Shown piece by piece: positions 33,807 to 41,427 of a stretch of DNA of 64,000 nucleotides; the first letter of the stretch is position 1, and each line of letters starts with the position of its first letter. Source of the stretch: DASWDH01 sp035318505 (GTDB taxonomy: Bacteria > Myxococcota_A > Polyangia > Polyangiales > Polyangiaceae); NCBI GenBank assembly GCA_035318505.1, contig DATHEQ010000134.1, positions 1-64,000 on the forward strand, written 5' to 3'. The translations under genes were made by a program, and so were the position numbers. The notes under the pieces are model-generated. The model ran no database searches and was not told where the DNA came from. It was given only the letters and a program-made list of their open reading frames with translations.

Positions 33807-34574
33807 GTGGATCTACGCGTCATCGGCTGTCACGGCGGAGAGACTCCCAAGCATCGGACGAGCGCCTTTCTCATCGACGACGATCTCACGCTCGACGCTG
33901 GCTCGCTGACGAGCGGCCTTTCGCTCAAGGCGCAGTGCAAGCTCAAGGCTTGCCTCATTAGCCACGCGCACCTCGATCACATCCGCGATCTTGCCACCAT
34001 CGCCGACAACCGCGTGCAGAACGACTGCCCGCCGCTCCTCGTCGCCGGGACCAAGGGGACGATCGCCGTCCTTAAGAAACACTTTTTCAATAACTTGCTG
34101 TGGCCGGACTTTGCAGCCATCCCCAGCGCTAAGCATCCAACGATCAAGTACGTCGAGCTGCGCCCGGAAAAACCGGTCGTCATCGCCGGGCGCACGGTGC
34201 GGGCGGTGCTCGTCGATCACACCATCGAGAGCGCCGCGCTCATTGTCGAGAGCGACGGGGGCGCCCTTGCGTACAGCGGCGACACCGGCCCCACGACCCG
34301 CCTCTGGGAGCTGCTCAACGAGGTGCGCGATCTACGCGCTCTGCTCATGGAGGTGAGCTTCCCCAACCGGCATCAAAAGCTCGCCACCATTTCCGGACAC
34401 CACACACCGCGCACCCTCGGTATCGAGATGAAGAAATACCACGCGCCGAAGAGCCTGCCGACCTTGCTCTATCACATCAAGCCGAGCTTTCAGGCCGAGG
34501 TCGAGAAAGAGTGCGCGGCACTCAAGGGCGTGAACTTGAGCGTGTGCAGCATTGGCGATCACTTCGTTCTTTGA
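33807..34574 (+). CDS. Metallo-beta-lactamase-fold hydrolase, class II cyclic-nucleotide phosphodiesterase-like
   Basis: 255 residues with a GTG start preceded by GGCGAGG. The metal motif SHAHLDHI (residues 52-59) matches the HxHLDH signature of class II cAMP phosphodiesterases (PDE2/CpdP), and further ligands are plausible in VDHTIES, AYSGDTGPT and GHHTPR. The protein has the family's opening DLRVIGCHGGETPKHRTSAFLID with a DAGS segment soon after. It is soluble, with no signal peptide. It may hydrolyse a cyclic nucleotide; the substrate cannot be told from sequence. It stands alone between the groEL terminator and a histidine-kinase remnant. Confidence 0.8.
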   Translation: MDLRVIGCHGGETPKHRTSAFLIDDDLTLDAGSLTSGLSLKAQCKLKACLISHAHLDHIRDLATIADNRVQNDCPPLLVAGTKGTIAVLKKHFFNNLLWPDFAAIPSAKHPTIKYVELRPEKPVVIAGRTVRAVLVDHTIESAALIVESDGGALAYSGDTGPTTRLWELLNEVRDLRALLMEVSFPNRHQKLATISGHHTPRTLGIEMKKYHAPKSLPTLLYHIKPSFQAEVEKECAALKGVNLSVCSIGDHFVL

Positions 34575-34618
34575 TCGGTCATGAACGCCACGCGATCCGC
34601 GGTGCGTCTCTCGCGCTC

Positions 34619-34714
34619 ACGGGCCGCTCGGGGCTCGGGCTGTCCATCAACCGCAAAGCCGTCCAGCTGCACGGCGGAGAGATCTGTGTGCGCAACCTGT
34701 CGACCCCCCCCTAA
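34619..34714 (+). pseudogene. Relic of a histidine kinase C-terminus
   Basis: In one plus-strand frame 31 codons read TGRSGLGLSINRKAVQLHGGE and continue through ICVRNL to a TAA stop. This is the G2 box and following helix/strand of a HATPase domain, normally GxGLGLSI-x-RKAVELHGGEI-x-VRN. No N-box, G1 box or dimerisation domain is found upstream; the preceding 45 bp run into the phosphodiesterase-like gene. It looks like the last piece of a decayed sensor kinase gene. Confidence 0.6.
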
Positions 34715-34755
34715 GGCGCAGGGGGCAACGCCTGGCGTAGGAATGGGCGCGCGGC

Positions 34756-35847
34756 TCAACTGGAAACCGCTGCAACGGCTGACGAACTCGTGGCTCCCAC
34801 GCCCGAGAAGCCTGCAGCCTTCGCTCGAAGAGCTTTTCGTCGCCAGAACCCAAAGCAAGAATCGAGTGCGGTAGCAGCAGTCGCTCGCGCCCGTTCGGGC
34901 GCGCTTATCAACCACTTCATCCCACTAGGCCGTGTCCATCTCGCCATCGGAAGCGCGTCCGTCCGCCGGAGGCGCGCTCTCGGGATGGCTGCGTCATCGA
35001 GAAAGTCCCGCACAGTTCGGGCGAAGGCGCTGGGCTGCTCAGTGTGAAGGAAGTGTCCGCAGCCACTGAATTGCCGGAGCTCGACTCCTTCGACGAACGC
35101 CGCGAATGCCCGACCATGGGCAGCGGGGATGATCGTGTCACGATCTCCCCAAAAGACGGCGATCGGGGGGAGTTCGGCAAGTTCGTGAGCGCTTTGGAAG
35201 AATGTGCGACGCTGGCCACGCCAATCAATCACGTCTCTCACCGTTCGCGCGAACGCGCGCGCTGATCCCGGCGTGCCGTTCATTGCACTCAGCTCCATCA
35301 CATCCTGCTTCGACAATCCGGCGCCATCGCCACCCAGCGCAACTCGCGTTCCAAACGCCATAAAGCGCTGGCCGAACCGTTCGACCACGCGAGGAATCGC
35401 GGCTAGCCGGAGAACCGGCGTGACTTGGCGACCGAGCCCCCCTGAGGCGACCAGAACCAGCCGCCGAATTTTGCTGGGACATTCGAGGAGCATCACCTGA
35501 GCAACACCTCCGCCGAAGGAATGACCCACGAGGTCGACGCTATCGAGCCCTATAGCCTCGAGCCATTTTGCCATCACGCGCGCGTGCCACCGGAGCTCGT
35601 AGCTCGCGTCCGGGCGTTCCGAGAGGCCGTACCCCGGCAAATCCGGCATTAGCACGCGCCGATCGACCGAGAGCGCGAGGGCGGCGCGCTTCCAAGTCAG
35701 ATGCGAGTCGTTCAAGCCATGAAGGAGGACGACCGGAATCCGTAGACTCGTTTCGCCCAACTCGGTCCAATGCAAACGGACCCCATCGACGGACATGAAA
35801 GAGTCTCGCGTCTCGGGCTTCGTGCGTGTGGGCCCTCCGTTGATCAT
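34756..35847 (-). CDS. Alpha/beta hydrolase
   Basis: 363 residues. The first 290 are a typical alpha/beta hydrolase: oxyanion segment VVLLHGLNDSHLTW, nucleophile elbow LVGHSFGGGVAQ (Ser110), acid in FWGDRDTIIPAAHG and catalytic His in FSGCGHFLHTEQPSAF. The last 75 residues are Arg/Ala/Ser-rich with no recognisable structure and look like read-through of a non-coding stretch, so an ancestral stop may have been lost. A second ATG at residue 18 could be the true start. Substrate unknown. It is divergent from the KaiC-like operon. Confidence 0.85.
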   Translation of the reverse strand: MINGGPTRTKPETRDSFMSVDGVRLHWTELGETSLRIPVVLLHGLNDSHLTWKRAALALSVDRRVLMPDLPGYGLSERPDASYELRWHARVMAKWLEAIGLDSVDLVGHSFGGGVAQVMLLECPSKIRRLVLVASGGLGRQVTPVLRLAAIPRVVERFGQRFMAFGTRVALGGDGAGLSKQDVMELSAMNGTPGSARAFARTVRDVIDWRGQRRTFFQSAHELAELPPIAVFWGDRDTIIPAAHGRAFAAFVEGVELRQFSGCGHFLHTEQPSAFARTVRDFLDDAAIPRARLRRTDALPMARWTRPSGMKWLISAPERARATAATALDSCFGFWRRKALRAKAAGFSGVGATSSSAVAAVSS

Positions 35848-35884
35848 GGGCTAGGCTCGTCAAACGCAAGAGCTGAGCCATCGT

Positions 35885-35905
35885 ACGGGTAATACACTCA
35901 CCCGT
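35885..35905. other. Inverted repeat in the divergent region before the KaiC-like operon
   Basis: ACGGGT / ACCCGT with a 9-nt spacer (perfect 6-bp arms) lies 38 bp upstream of the hydrolase start on one side and about 200 bp upstream of the operon on the other. It may be a regulator site. The remaining gap 35906-36066 holds only a short CCTC / GAGG stem followed by TTTTT near 36005-36020 and nothing else recognisable. Confidence 0.25.
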
Positions 35906-36066
35906 TCGTCCGACCGAAGGCCCGTGCCACGGTGGCGCGATGTCTCTTGGCATCGACGTCTCCACCGTCCGACCGCGTACCCGCCGACCACCGCGCCACT
36001 TAATCCTCCCGGAGGTTTTTGCCCGACGTCGTATTCTCGGCCGTCGGCGCACAACCGGGGGGCGTA

Positions 36067-36095
36067 TTGCCGCGCGGAGCGCAGGGGTGTAAAAT
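36067..36095 (+). promoter_or_regulatory. Candidate promoter of the KaiC-like operon
   Basis: TTGCCG (36067-36072), a 17-bp spacer and TAAAAT (36090-36095). The expected start site is only about 7 nt further on, right at the ribosome-binding site of the nine-codon ORF, so the mRNA would have a very short leader. Confidence 0.45.
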
Positions 36096-36110
36096 CGCGA
36101 AAAGGAGGAC

Positions 36111-36140
36111 ATGCCGTTAACGCTAGACCGCAGGGGTTGA
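36111..36140 (+). CDS. Nine-codon ORF with a strong ribosome-binding site
   Basis: AAAAGGAGGAC directly precedes an ATG that opens MPLTLDRRG and stops at TGA, 19 nt before the GTG of the 151-residue protein gene, which itself has no ribosome-binding site. It may be a leader peptide that allows translation re-initiation. Alternatively it is the true beginning of the next gene, separated from it by a one-base frameshift: the gene frame is open back to 36127. Sequence alone does not decide. Confidence 0.35.
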   Translation: MPLTLDRRG

Positions 36141-36159
36141 GCTACGTCCTTTTCCTACC

Positions 36160-36615
36160 GTGACATTCGACGAGTCCAACCACGCGCGCTTCGTAGAAGC
36201 CTGGCTTAACAAGGCCACTCAACGCCAACCTCCGACCGCCCTGATCTCCGTGTTCAAGCGCGGCACGAGCGCACTCTGGCAGCGTGCGCTCGTCACGCTC
36301 GGTGAGGTGACATTGACGGCGATCGTCGATCGCGTCCTTTATACGGCCACTGAAAAATACCCATTTCTCTCGACGTTGAAGGTCGACGAAACGGGGATTC
36401 GCTTCGATGAGTTCCGCCGTGAAGGAGCTGTCCAGCATGACGGTCTTCTCGTCGACGCGACCCTGTTCGTCATGGCGGAATTTCTCTCTGTAATCGGTCG
36501 CCTGACCGACGAGATTCTGACCCCGGCGCTTCATGCAGAGCTCTCGAAGGTCGTGCTCGATGAACCGGACGCCGTAGGACGCGCCGCCAAGAAAGTCACG
36601 GGAGCCCGAACATGA
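36160..36615 (+). CDS. 151-aa unknown protein, first gene of the KaiC-like operon
   Basis: Starts VTFDESNHARFVEAWLNKATQ from a GTG that lacks a ribosome-binding site. The middle alternates helix and strand (RALVTLGEVTLTAIVDRVLY, YPFLSTLKVDETGIRFDEF), and the C-terminal half is helical (LLVDATLFVMAEFLSVIGRLTDEILT). Soluble, no cysteines, no recognisable motif. Its stop overlaps the ATG of the KaiC-like gene (ATGA, 36612-36615), and the operon layout suggests it is a partner or input protein of the KaiC-like ATPase. It does not resemble KaiA or KaiB by eye. Function unknown. Confidence 0.7.
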   Translation: MTFDESNHARFVEAWLNKATQRQPPTALISVFKRGTSALWQRALVTLGEVTLTAIVDRVLYTATEKYPFLSTLKVDETGIRFDEFRREGAVQHDGLLVDATLFVMAEFLSVIGRLTDEILTPALHAELSKVVLDEPDAVGRAAKKVTGART

Positions 36616-38819
36616 CGAAGAAACCCACGATGCCGCGCATCGAAACGGGGGTCCGCAACCTTGACGCCATTTTCGGGGGCGGACTCCCCAAGGGCTCGGT
36701 GACCATCGTCTGTGGCCCGCCCGGCTCGGGCAAGACGATCCTGACCCAGCAGATCTGCTTCCACACCGTCTCGCCCAAGAACCGCATCCTCTACTTCAGC
36801 ACGCTCTCGGAGCCCACCGCCAAGACCCTGCGCTACCTGAAACAGTTCGCATTCTTCGACGCAAAGAAGCTCGAGCACGACTTCCAGTTTGTCGATTTGG
36901 GGGTGATCCTTCGCTCCAAGGGCCTCGAGCAGACGTCGTCGCTCATCATGGACCAGGTGAAGAAGGTCAAACCGGCGATTGTCGTCATCGACAGCTTTAA
37001 GGCCTTCGACGATCTGGCCAAGTCGAAGGCGGAGCTTCGCAAGTTCGGGTACGAGGTCGGCGTGAATCTCATGGCCTGGGAAACGACGGCCTTGCTTCTC
37101 GGAGAGTATGGCGCGGATGAGTACGTGAGCAACCCCGTTTTCTCGGTCGTTGACGGGCTCATTGCGATGTCGCAGCGCGAAATGTCGGGAGAGCAGCAGC
37201 GTTTCGTGCGGGCCGTCAAGATGCGGGGCACGCTGCACAGTCGTGACGAGCATTCTTTCGTCATCACGTCGAACGGCATCGAGGTCTTCGCCCCGCGCGT
37301 GACGATCCACCGTGAATCGCGCGGTGACGAACACGCGCCTCGCTGCAAGACGGGCATCGAAAAGTTCGACGAGCTCCTGGGGGACGGCATCCCGACGGGG
37401 TCGAGCCTACTCGTGGCTGGTGTAGCTGGAACGGGCAAGACGGTCTTGCTCCTCGAATTCATCTATCGGGGAGCTCTGGCCGGCGAGAAGGGGATTCTCT
37501 TTTCCTTCGAAGAGACGACGGAACGTCTGCTCGCCACGGCCAAGGGAATGGGCTGGGATCTCGAGCGCGAGATCAAGCGGGGCAGGATCGAGCTCGCCTT
37601 TATCCCTCAGCCGGAAATCGCTGTGGAGAGGGACCTGCTCATGATGCGCGAACGCGTGGCTAGCCTGGGCGCGCAGCGCGTCGCGATCGACTCGATCTCC
37701 GTCTTCCTTCACAAGACCAAAGATCCGCAGATCAGCCGCGAGAAAGTATTCCAGCTCGCGAGCATCGTTCAGAACGCGAAGGCGGTGGGCTTCTTTGCCA
37801 CGGACATCCCCTACGGCTCCAATCAGATCAGCCGTTTGGGAGTGGAAGAGACGGTGGTGGACGGCGTCATCTTGCTCAGCTCGACCGAGGAAGGATTCGA
37901 GCGTCAGCGCTACATCGAGGTCTACAAGCTCCGAAACACCGCCCATCTCAAAGGCCGCCACAGCATGATCCTCCGCAGAGGGGGCATTCACGTATTTCCT
38001 CGCTATGCAGCAGAAGTGATTGAAGGAAGGCCACCCGCGGCTATCGCACTCGCCGAGCGATTGCCATCCGGTATCCCCGGTCTGGACCCCCTCCTCGGGG
38101 GTGGGCTCCTCAAGCGGAGCACCACCCTGCTCGCGGGTAGCCCGGGGATCGGCAAGAGCACCTTCGGTCTCCAGTTCATTCTCGAGGGGGCGAGGCGAAA
38201 GGAGCCGGGCCTCATCTTCACGCTCGAAGAAAGTCCGGAACAGCTGGCGGCTACAGCGGACGCGCTCGAGCTCCCACTGCGCCAGTGGATCGACAAGAAA
38301 CTGGTCGAGGTCGTCTACCTCTCGCATGAGCGGGTGCGGGCGGCTCAGTTCCTGACCGTCCTCGGCGACAAGATCCTCAAGTTGAAGGCCCGTCGCGTGC
38401 TCCTCGACGGCGTGACCCATGTCGTCGAGGAGAGTACGCCGACCAACGAGTTACAGCAGCTCCTGTACAAGCTCGTCGTTCGCTTCAAGGGCCTCGACGT
38501 CACGAGCCTTCTGACCGCCGAGTCGAAGTCGCTCTACTTCAGGGACGAGATCACGGAACGCGGGTTCTCACCGGTCGCCGACAACCTGCTCATGCTCCGC
38601 TACGTCGTCGATGACGGAGGGAATCTTTCGCCTGCGATCAGGATCGTCAAGACGCGGGGCAGCTCGCACGATCGCGGTACCCATGGCTTTGACGTCGACC
38701 AGGGTGGCATCCGGATCACCGAAGCGCGACCCAAGGTCGCCGGCTCCAGTGCACCGAGCAAACCTGGCAAGCGGAGTTCCTCTGCCCTGAAGCCACCAAG
38801 CAAGAAGCGCCTTCGATGA
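36612..38819 (+). CDS. KaiC-family ATPase with three RecA-like modules
   Basis: 735 residues. Three KaiC modules follow each other, each with a Walker A: GPPGSGKT (35-42), GVAGTGKT (270-277) and GSPGIGKS (509-516). Walker B-like strands are AIVVIDSF, RVAIDSI and RVLLDGV. The glutamate pair that activates water in KaiC is present in module 2 (FSFEETTE) and module 3 (FTLEESPE), but module 1 has STLSEPTA, so its hydrolysis may be weak or absent. Cyanobacterial KaiC has two modules; three is unusual. The last 35 residues are a Lys/Ser/Pro-rich tail. The gene is coupled by ATGA overlaps to the genes on both sides. It probably forms a ring ATPase; a direct link to the downstream kinase is inferred. 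Confidence 0.9.
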   Translation: MTKKPTMPRIETGVRNLDAIFGGGLPKGSVTIVCGPPGSGKTILTQQICFHTVSPKNRILYFSTLSEPTAKTLRYLKQFAFFDAKKLEHDFQFVDLGVILRSKGLEQTSSLIMDQVKKVKPAIVVIDSFKAFDDLAKSKAELRKFGYEVGVNLMAWETTALLLGEYGADEYVSNPVFSVVDGLIAMSQREMSGEQQRFVRAVKMRGTLHSRDEHSFVITSNGIEVFAPRVTIHRESRGDEHAPRCKTGIEKFDELLGDGIPTGSSLLVAGVAGTGKTVLLLEFIYRGALAGEKGILFSFEETTERLLATAKGMGWDLEREIKRGRIELAFIPQPEIAVERDLLMMRERVASLGAQRVAIDSISVFLHKTKDPQISREKVFQLASIVQNAKAVGFFATDIPYGSNQISRLGVEETVVDGVILLSSTEEGFERQRYIEVYKLRNTAHLKGRHSMILRRGGIHVFPRYAAEVIEGRPPAAIALAERLPSGIPGLDPLLGGGLLKRSTTLLAGSPGIGKSTFGLQFILEGARRKEPGLIFTLEESPEQLAATADALELPLRQWIDKKLVEVVYLSHERVRAAQFLTVLGDKILKLKARRVLLDGVTHVVEESTPTNELQQLLYKLVVRFKGLDVTSLLTAESKSLYFRDEITERGFSPVADNLLMLRYVVDDGGNLSPAIRIVKTRGSSHDRGTHGFDVDQGGIRITEARPKVAGSSAPSKPGKRSSSALKPPSKKRLR

Positions 38820-41029
38820 ATCGCCCGCGGAACCGGAAAAGGGCGCCGGCCGTGATGGAGGGCCAGCATCAACGGCTCAAGCGTCTCTACGAGATCAGCA
38901 AGCGTTTGACGCGCTTTGAGAGCATTGCGCGAACCCTGCCCGAAGTCCTGGCGCTCATCAGCGAGTCCGTTCCGGTGCGCACCGCAATTCTCATCCTCGA
39001 AGAACAAGGAGACCAAGGCGGTTCCCGCACACGCGCGATCACTTGGCATGCCGAAGGCTTAAGCACGGAGCGTCTGCGAGCGGCGCAAGCCCAGGCGAGC
39101 GCCACGTACTCGTATCTCGCGCGCAAAGCTTCCCATCTCGAAGAGGAGGCCGGCACGGTTCGGCTTCCAGCCTCCTCCACACCGCCGCTAGAGCCGGAAC
39201 AGAGCGGATTTCTCCTTCTTCCTCTCGTCGTCGATCAGGGTCCGGTCTTCGGCGCCCTGCAGATCGAAGCGCCGACTGGGCTCGACGAGATGGACCTGAT
39301 GTTCATCAACGCGATGGTGGGCCAACTCGCCATCGCGCTCGACCGGATCGCGGTCATCGAGGCGAAGCAGGCAGCGGACAAGGCCGTTTTGGCAGCCGCG
39401 CAATTCCTTTCCGACACCAGCGTGACTCTTTTCTCGTCGTTGGAGTACGAGGCAACGATTGCCAGCGTGGTCCGCGCCGCGGTTCCGCCGCTTGCCGACA
39501 TCTCTTTCATCGACGAAGTTCGTGAGGACGGTCGAATCGAGCGCATCGTGGTGGCGACGGCAGATGCCGGCGGACAGGACCTTGCCGACCAACTTCGTCA
39601 CTTCGCGCTTGCCTCAGACCCGCAGACTCCCCAGGCCGAGGTGCTTCGAACAGGGAAATCGGTCCTCCATGAAGACTTCCAAATCTTTGCGCACGACCTG
39701 ACCCGTCCCCCACGCCTGGAGGACCATGGGGTGCCGGCCCTTATGACGGTGCCCCTGTCCGCGCGGGGCCGACAGCTTGGGGTGCTCACCTTCGTCCGAG
39801 GGAAGTCCGGACACCGGTACTCCCAGACCGATCTGGCTCTCGCCGAGGAAATTGGTCGTCGCGCTGCGATTGCAATGGACAACGCGCGTCTTTACGAAAA
39901 GGCGCAGCGGGCGAACGAGGCCCGGGAGAATCTTCTCGCGATGGTCTCTCATGATCTCAGAAATCCACTAACCGCCATTGTCATGAACTCGTCCTCACTT
40001 CTGCGAATGCCAGATTCTGAGGACCGTCGAGCCGATAGGCGCAAGGTCGAGACCATCCAACGTTCTGCGGAGCGCATGAATCGCCTCATCAGTGACCTTC
40101 TCGACATGGCGGTCATCGAGGCAGGGCACCTGACTGTCGATGCGAAGAGCCACTCGATCACCTCGATCGTGGAGGAAGCCGTCGAGTCGCAGCGGGCGAC
40201 GGCAACGAGCAAAGCGCAGCAGCTCGGGAGAAAAATCCCTAGCACCCCGGCCGCTGTCAATTGCGACCGAGATCGGACCCTGCAAGTCTTCGGCAATCTG
40301 ATTGACAACGCGATCAAGTTCACCCCCGAAGGCGGATCGGTCAACGTCGGCGTAGAGCAGCGTGGGGACCAGGTACTCTTCTCGATAGCCGATACCGGGA
40401 GCGGCATTCCGGCGGATATGCTCTCTCATGTCTTCGACCGCTTCTGGCAGGCAAAGAAAACGGCGCGCCAGGGTTCCGGCCTCGGCCTCTCGATCGCCAA
40501 AGCACTCGTGGAATCGCAAGGGGGTAAACTGTGGGTCGAAAGCGAGATCGGCGTAGGGAGCACCTTCTTTTTCACGCTGCCGAAGTCCGATGAGGTCGCC
40601 GAATCACGGTCCGCAGTCCGAGACGCGCCGCAGGACGGGGGCCCGAAGCGAAGTTCCCCAGTACCCTCGGCGCGGTTGACGATTCTCGTGGTGGACGACG
40701 AGGCCGACATTCGCGAATCGTTGGGCCCCATCCTCGAAAATGAGGGGTATCACACTGTTCTCGCCGGAAATGCTGCCGAGGCGCTGGATTACCTGCATGC
40801 TGCCCAGGCGCCTTCCTTGATTTTGCTCGATTTGATGATGCCCGTTATGGATGGCTGGCAGTTTCTTGCCGAGCGAAACGGAGATCCAGCATTGAAACGG
40901 ATTCCCGTCATCGTCATATCGGCTCAGCCAGATGTCGAGGCAAAGGTTATCCGAGCGAATGCAGGCTACCTTCAAAAACCAGTTCCTATGGACCGGCTCA
41001 TCGAAACGATCGAGCATTTTGTTCACTGA
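38816..41029 (+). CDS. Soluble hybrid histidine kinase (GAF-GAF-HisKA-HATPase-REC)
   Basis: 737 residues with no membrane segment. Two GAF-like domains (about residues 20-180 and 190-358) precede a HisKA domain with the phospho-acceptor in MVSHDLRNPL (His379). The ATPase domain has NLIDNAIKF, DTGSGIP and GSGLGLSIAKALVESQGGKLW. A C-terminal receiver follows with VVDDEADIRE and the phospho-acceptor in LILLDLMMPVMDG. A coiled linker (DNARLYEKAQRANEARENLLAM) joins sensor and kinase. The ATG lies in the stop of the KaiC-like gene. The GAF domains may bind a small ligand or read the KaiC-like protein. No output regulator is adjacent; phosphate would leave through an unlinked phosphotransfer protein or act in cis. 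Confidence 0.93.
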   Translation: MNRPRNRKRAPAVMEGQHQRLKRLYEISKRLTRFESIARTLPEVLALISESVPVRTAILILEEQGDQGGSRTRAITWHAEGLSTERLRAAQAQASATYSYLARKASHLEEEAGTVRLPASSTPPLEPEQSGFLLLPLVVDQGPVFGALQIEAPTGLDEMDLMFINAMVGQLAIALDRIAVIEAKQAADKAVLAAAQFLSDTSVTLFSSLEYEATIASVVRAAVPPLADISFIDEVREDGRIERIVVATADAGGQDLADQLRHFALASDPQTPQAEVLRTGKSVLHEDFQIFAHDLTRPPRLEDHGVPALMTVPLSARGRQLGVLTFVRGKSGHRYSQTDLALAEEIGRRAAIAMDNARLYEKAQRANEARENLLAMVSHDLRNPLTAIVMNSSSLLRMPDSEDRRADRRKVETIQRSAERMNRLISDLLDMAVIEAGHLTVDAKSHSITSIVEEAVESQRATATSKAQQLGRKIPSTPAAVNCDRDRTLQVFGNLIDNAIKFTPEGGSVNVGVEQRGDQVLFSIADTGSGIPADMLSHVFDRFWQAKKTARQGSGLGLSIAKALVESQGGKLWVESEIGVGSTFFFTLPKSDEVAESRSAVRDAPQDGGPKRSSPVPSARLTILVVDDEADIRESLGPILENEGYHTVLAGNAAEALDYLHAAQAPSLILLDLMMPVMDGWQFLAERNGDPALKRIPVIVISAQPDVEAKVIRANAGYLQKPVPMDRLIETIEHFVH

Positions 41030-41083
41030 CCGGCGTCCGATCAGCAAGGCCAAGAGGATCCGGCGCATCGGCCGCGCCGCTAC

Positions 41084-41296
41084 ATGGCCCCCGACGACCT
41101 GAAGTATCCTCCCGGCGATAACATTTCGCGGAGCGGGGGACGGCGTTACCGCCTACTTCGATTGGTCGCTACGGCGAGCATGCAATCCACCGACGATAAT
41201 TTGTACCTGGTCGACAGGCGCGCCAGCCCCACAGCATTGAATTGGGAGCTTGCCGAGCTACCGTTGTTCGCCAACACTGAATCATCAAAAAGTTAA
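41084..41296 (+). CDS. Doubtful 70-codon ORF
   Basis: An open frame MAPDDLKYPPGDNISRSGG... without a good ribosome-binding site, in the 394-bp gap between the hybrid kinase and the convergent BamB-like gene. Its KYPPGD also occurs at the start of the kinase at 20980 (MAQVKYPPGDTT), with 18 of 21 bases alike. It could be a remnant of the same N-terminal module or chance. The rest of the gap holds the 60-bp tandem repeat and a short AT-richer stretch at 41280-41312. Confidence 0.2.
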   Translation: MAPDDLKYPPGDNISRSGGRRYRLLRLVATASMQSTDDNLYLVDRRASPTALNWELAELPLFANTESSKS

Positions 41297-41312
41297 CATA
41301 ATGTTTCTTATG

Positions 41313-41427
41313 CGATCCAAGTGGGCCTCGCGTAACCCGTCCCACGGCTGGCGGCGCGGCGTCGTGACTTACCGATCCAAGTGGGCCTCGCGTAACCCGT
41401 CCCACGGCTGGCGGCGTCGTGACTTAC
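41313..41427. repeat. Tandem 60-bp repeat with hairpins
   Basis: Two head-to-tail copies: 41313-41372 (60 bp) and 41373-41427 (55 bp). They are identical except that the second lacks five bases of the GGCGC stretch. Each contains GTGGG ... CCCAC with a 15-nt interval, able to form a hairpin. The second copy covers the stop codon of the BamB-like gene. It lies between convergent genes, so a duplicated bidirectional terminator is one reading; with only two copies it is not a CRISPR. Confidence 0.8.

Noticed and set aside
31934..33823. 629-codon minus-strand ORF.
   Set aside because: Antisense to groEL with His/Asp/Arg-rich composition typical of a GC-rich mirror frame.
41313..41427. Two repeats as a small CRISPR array.
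   Set aside because: The units are 55-60 bp, directly abutting with no spacers, and no cas gene is present.
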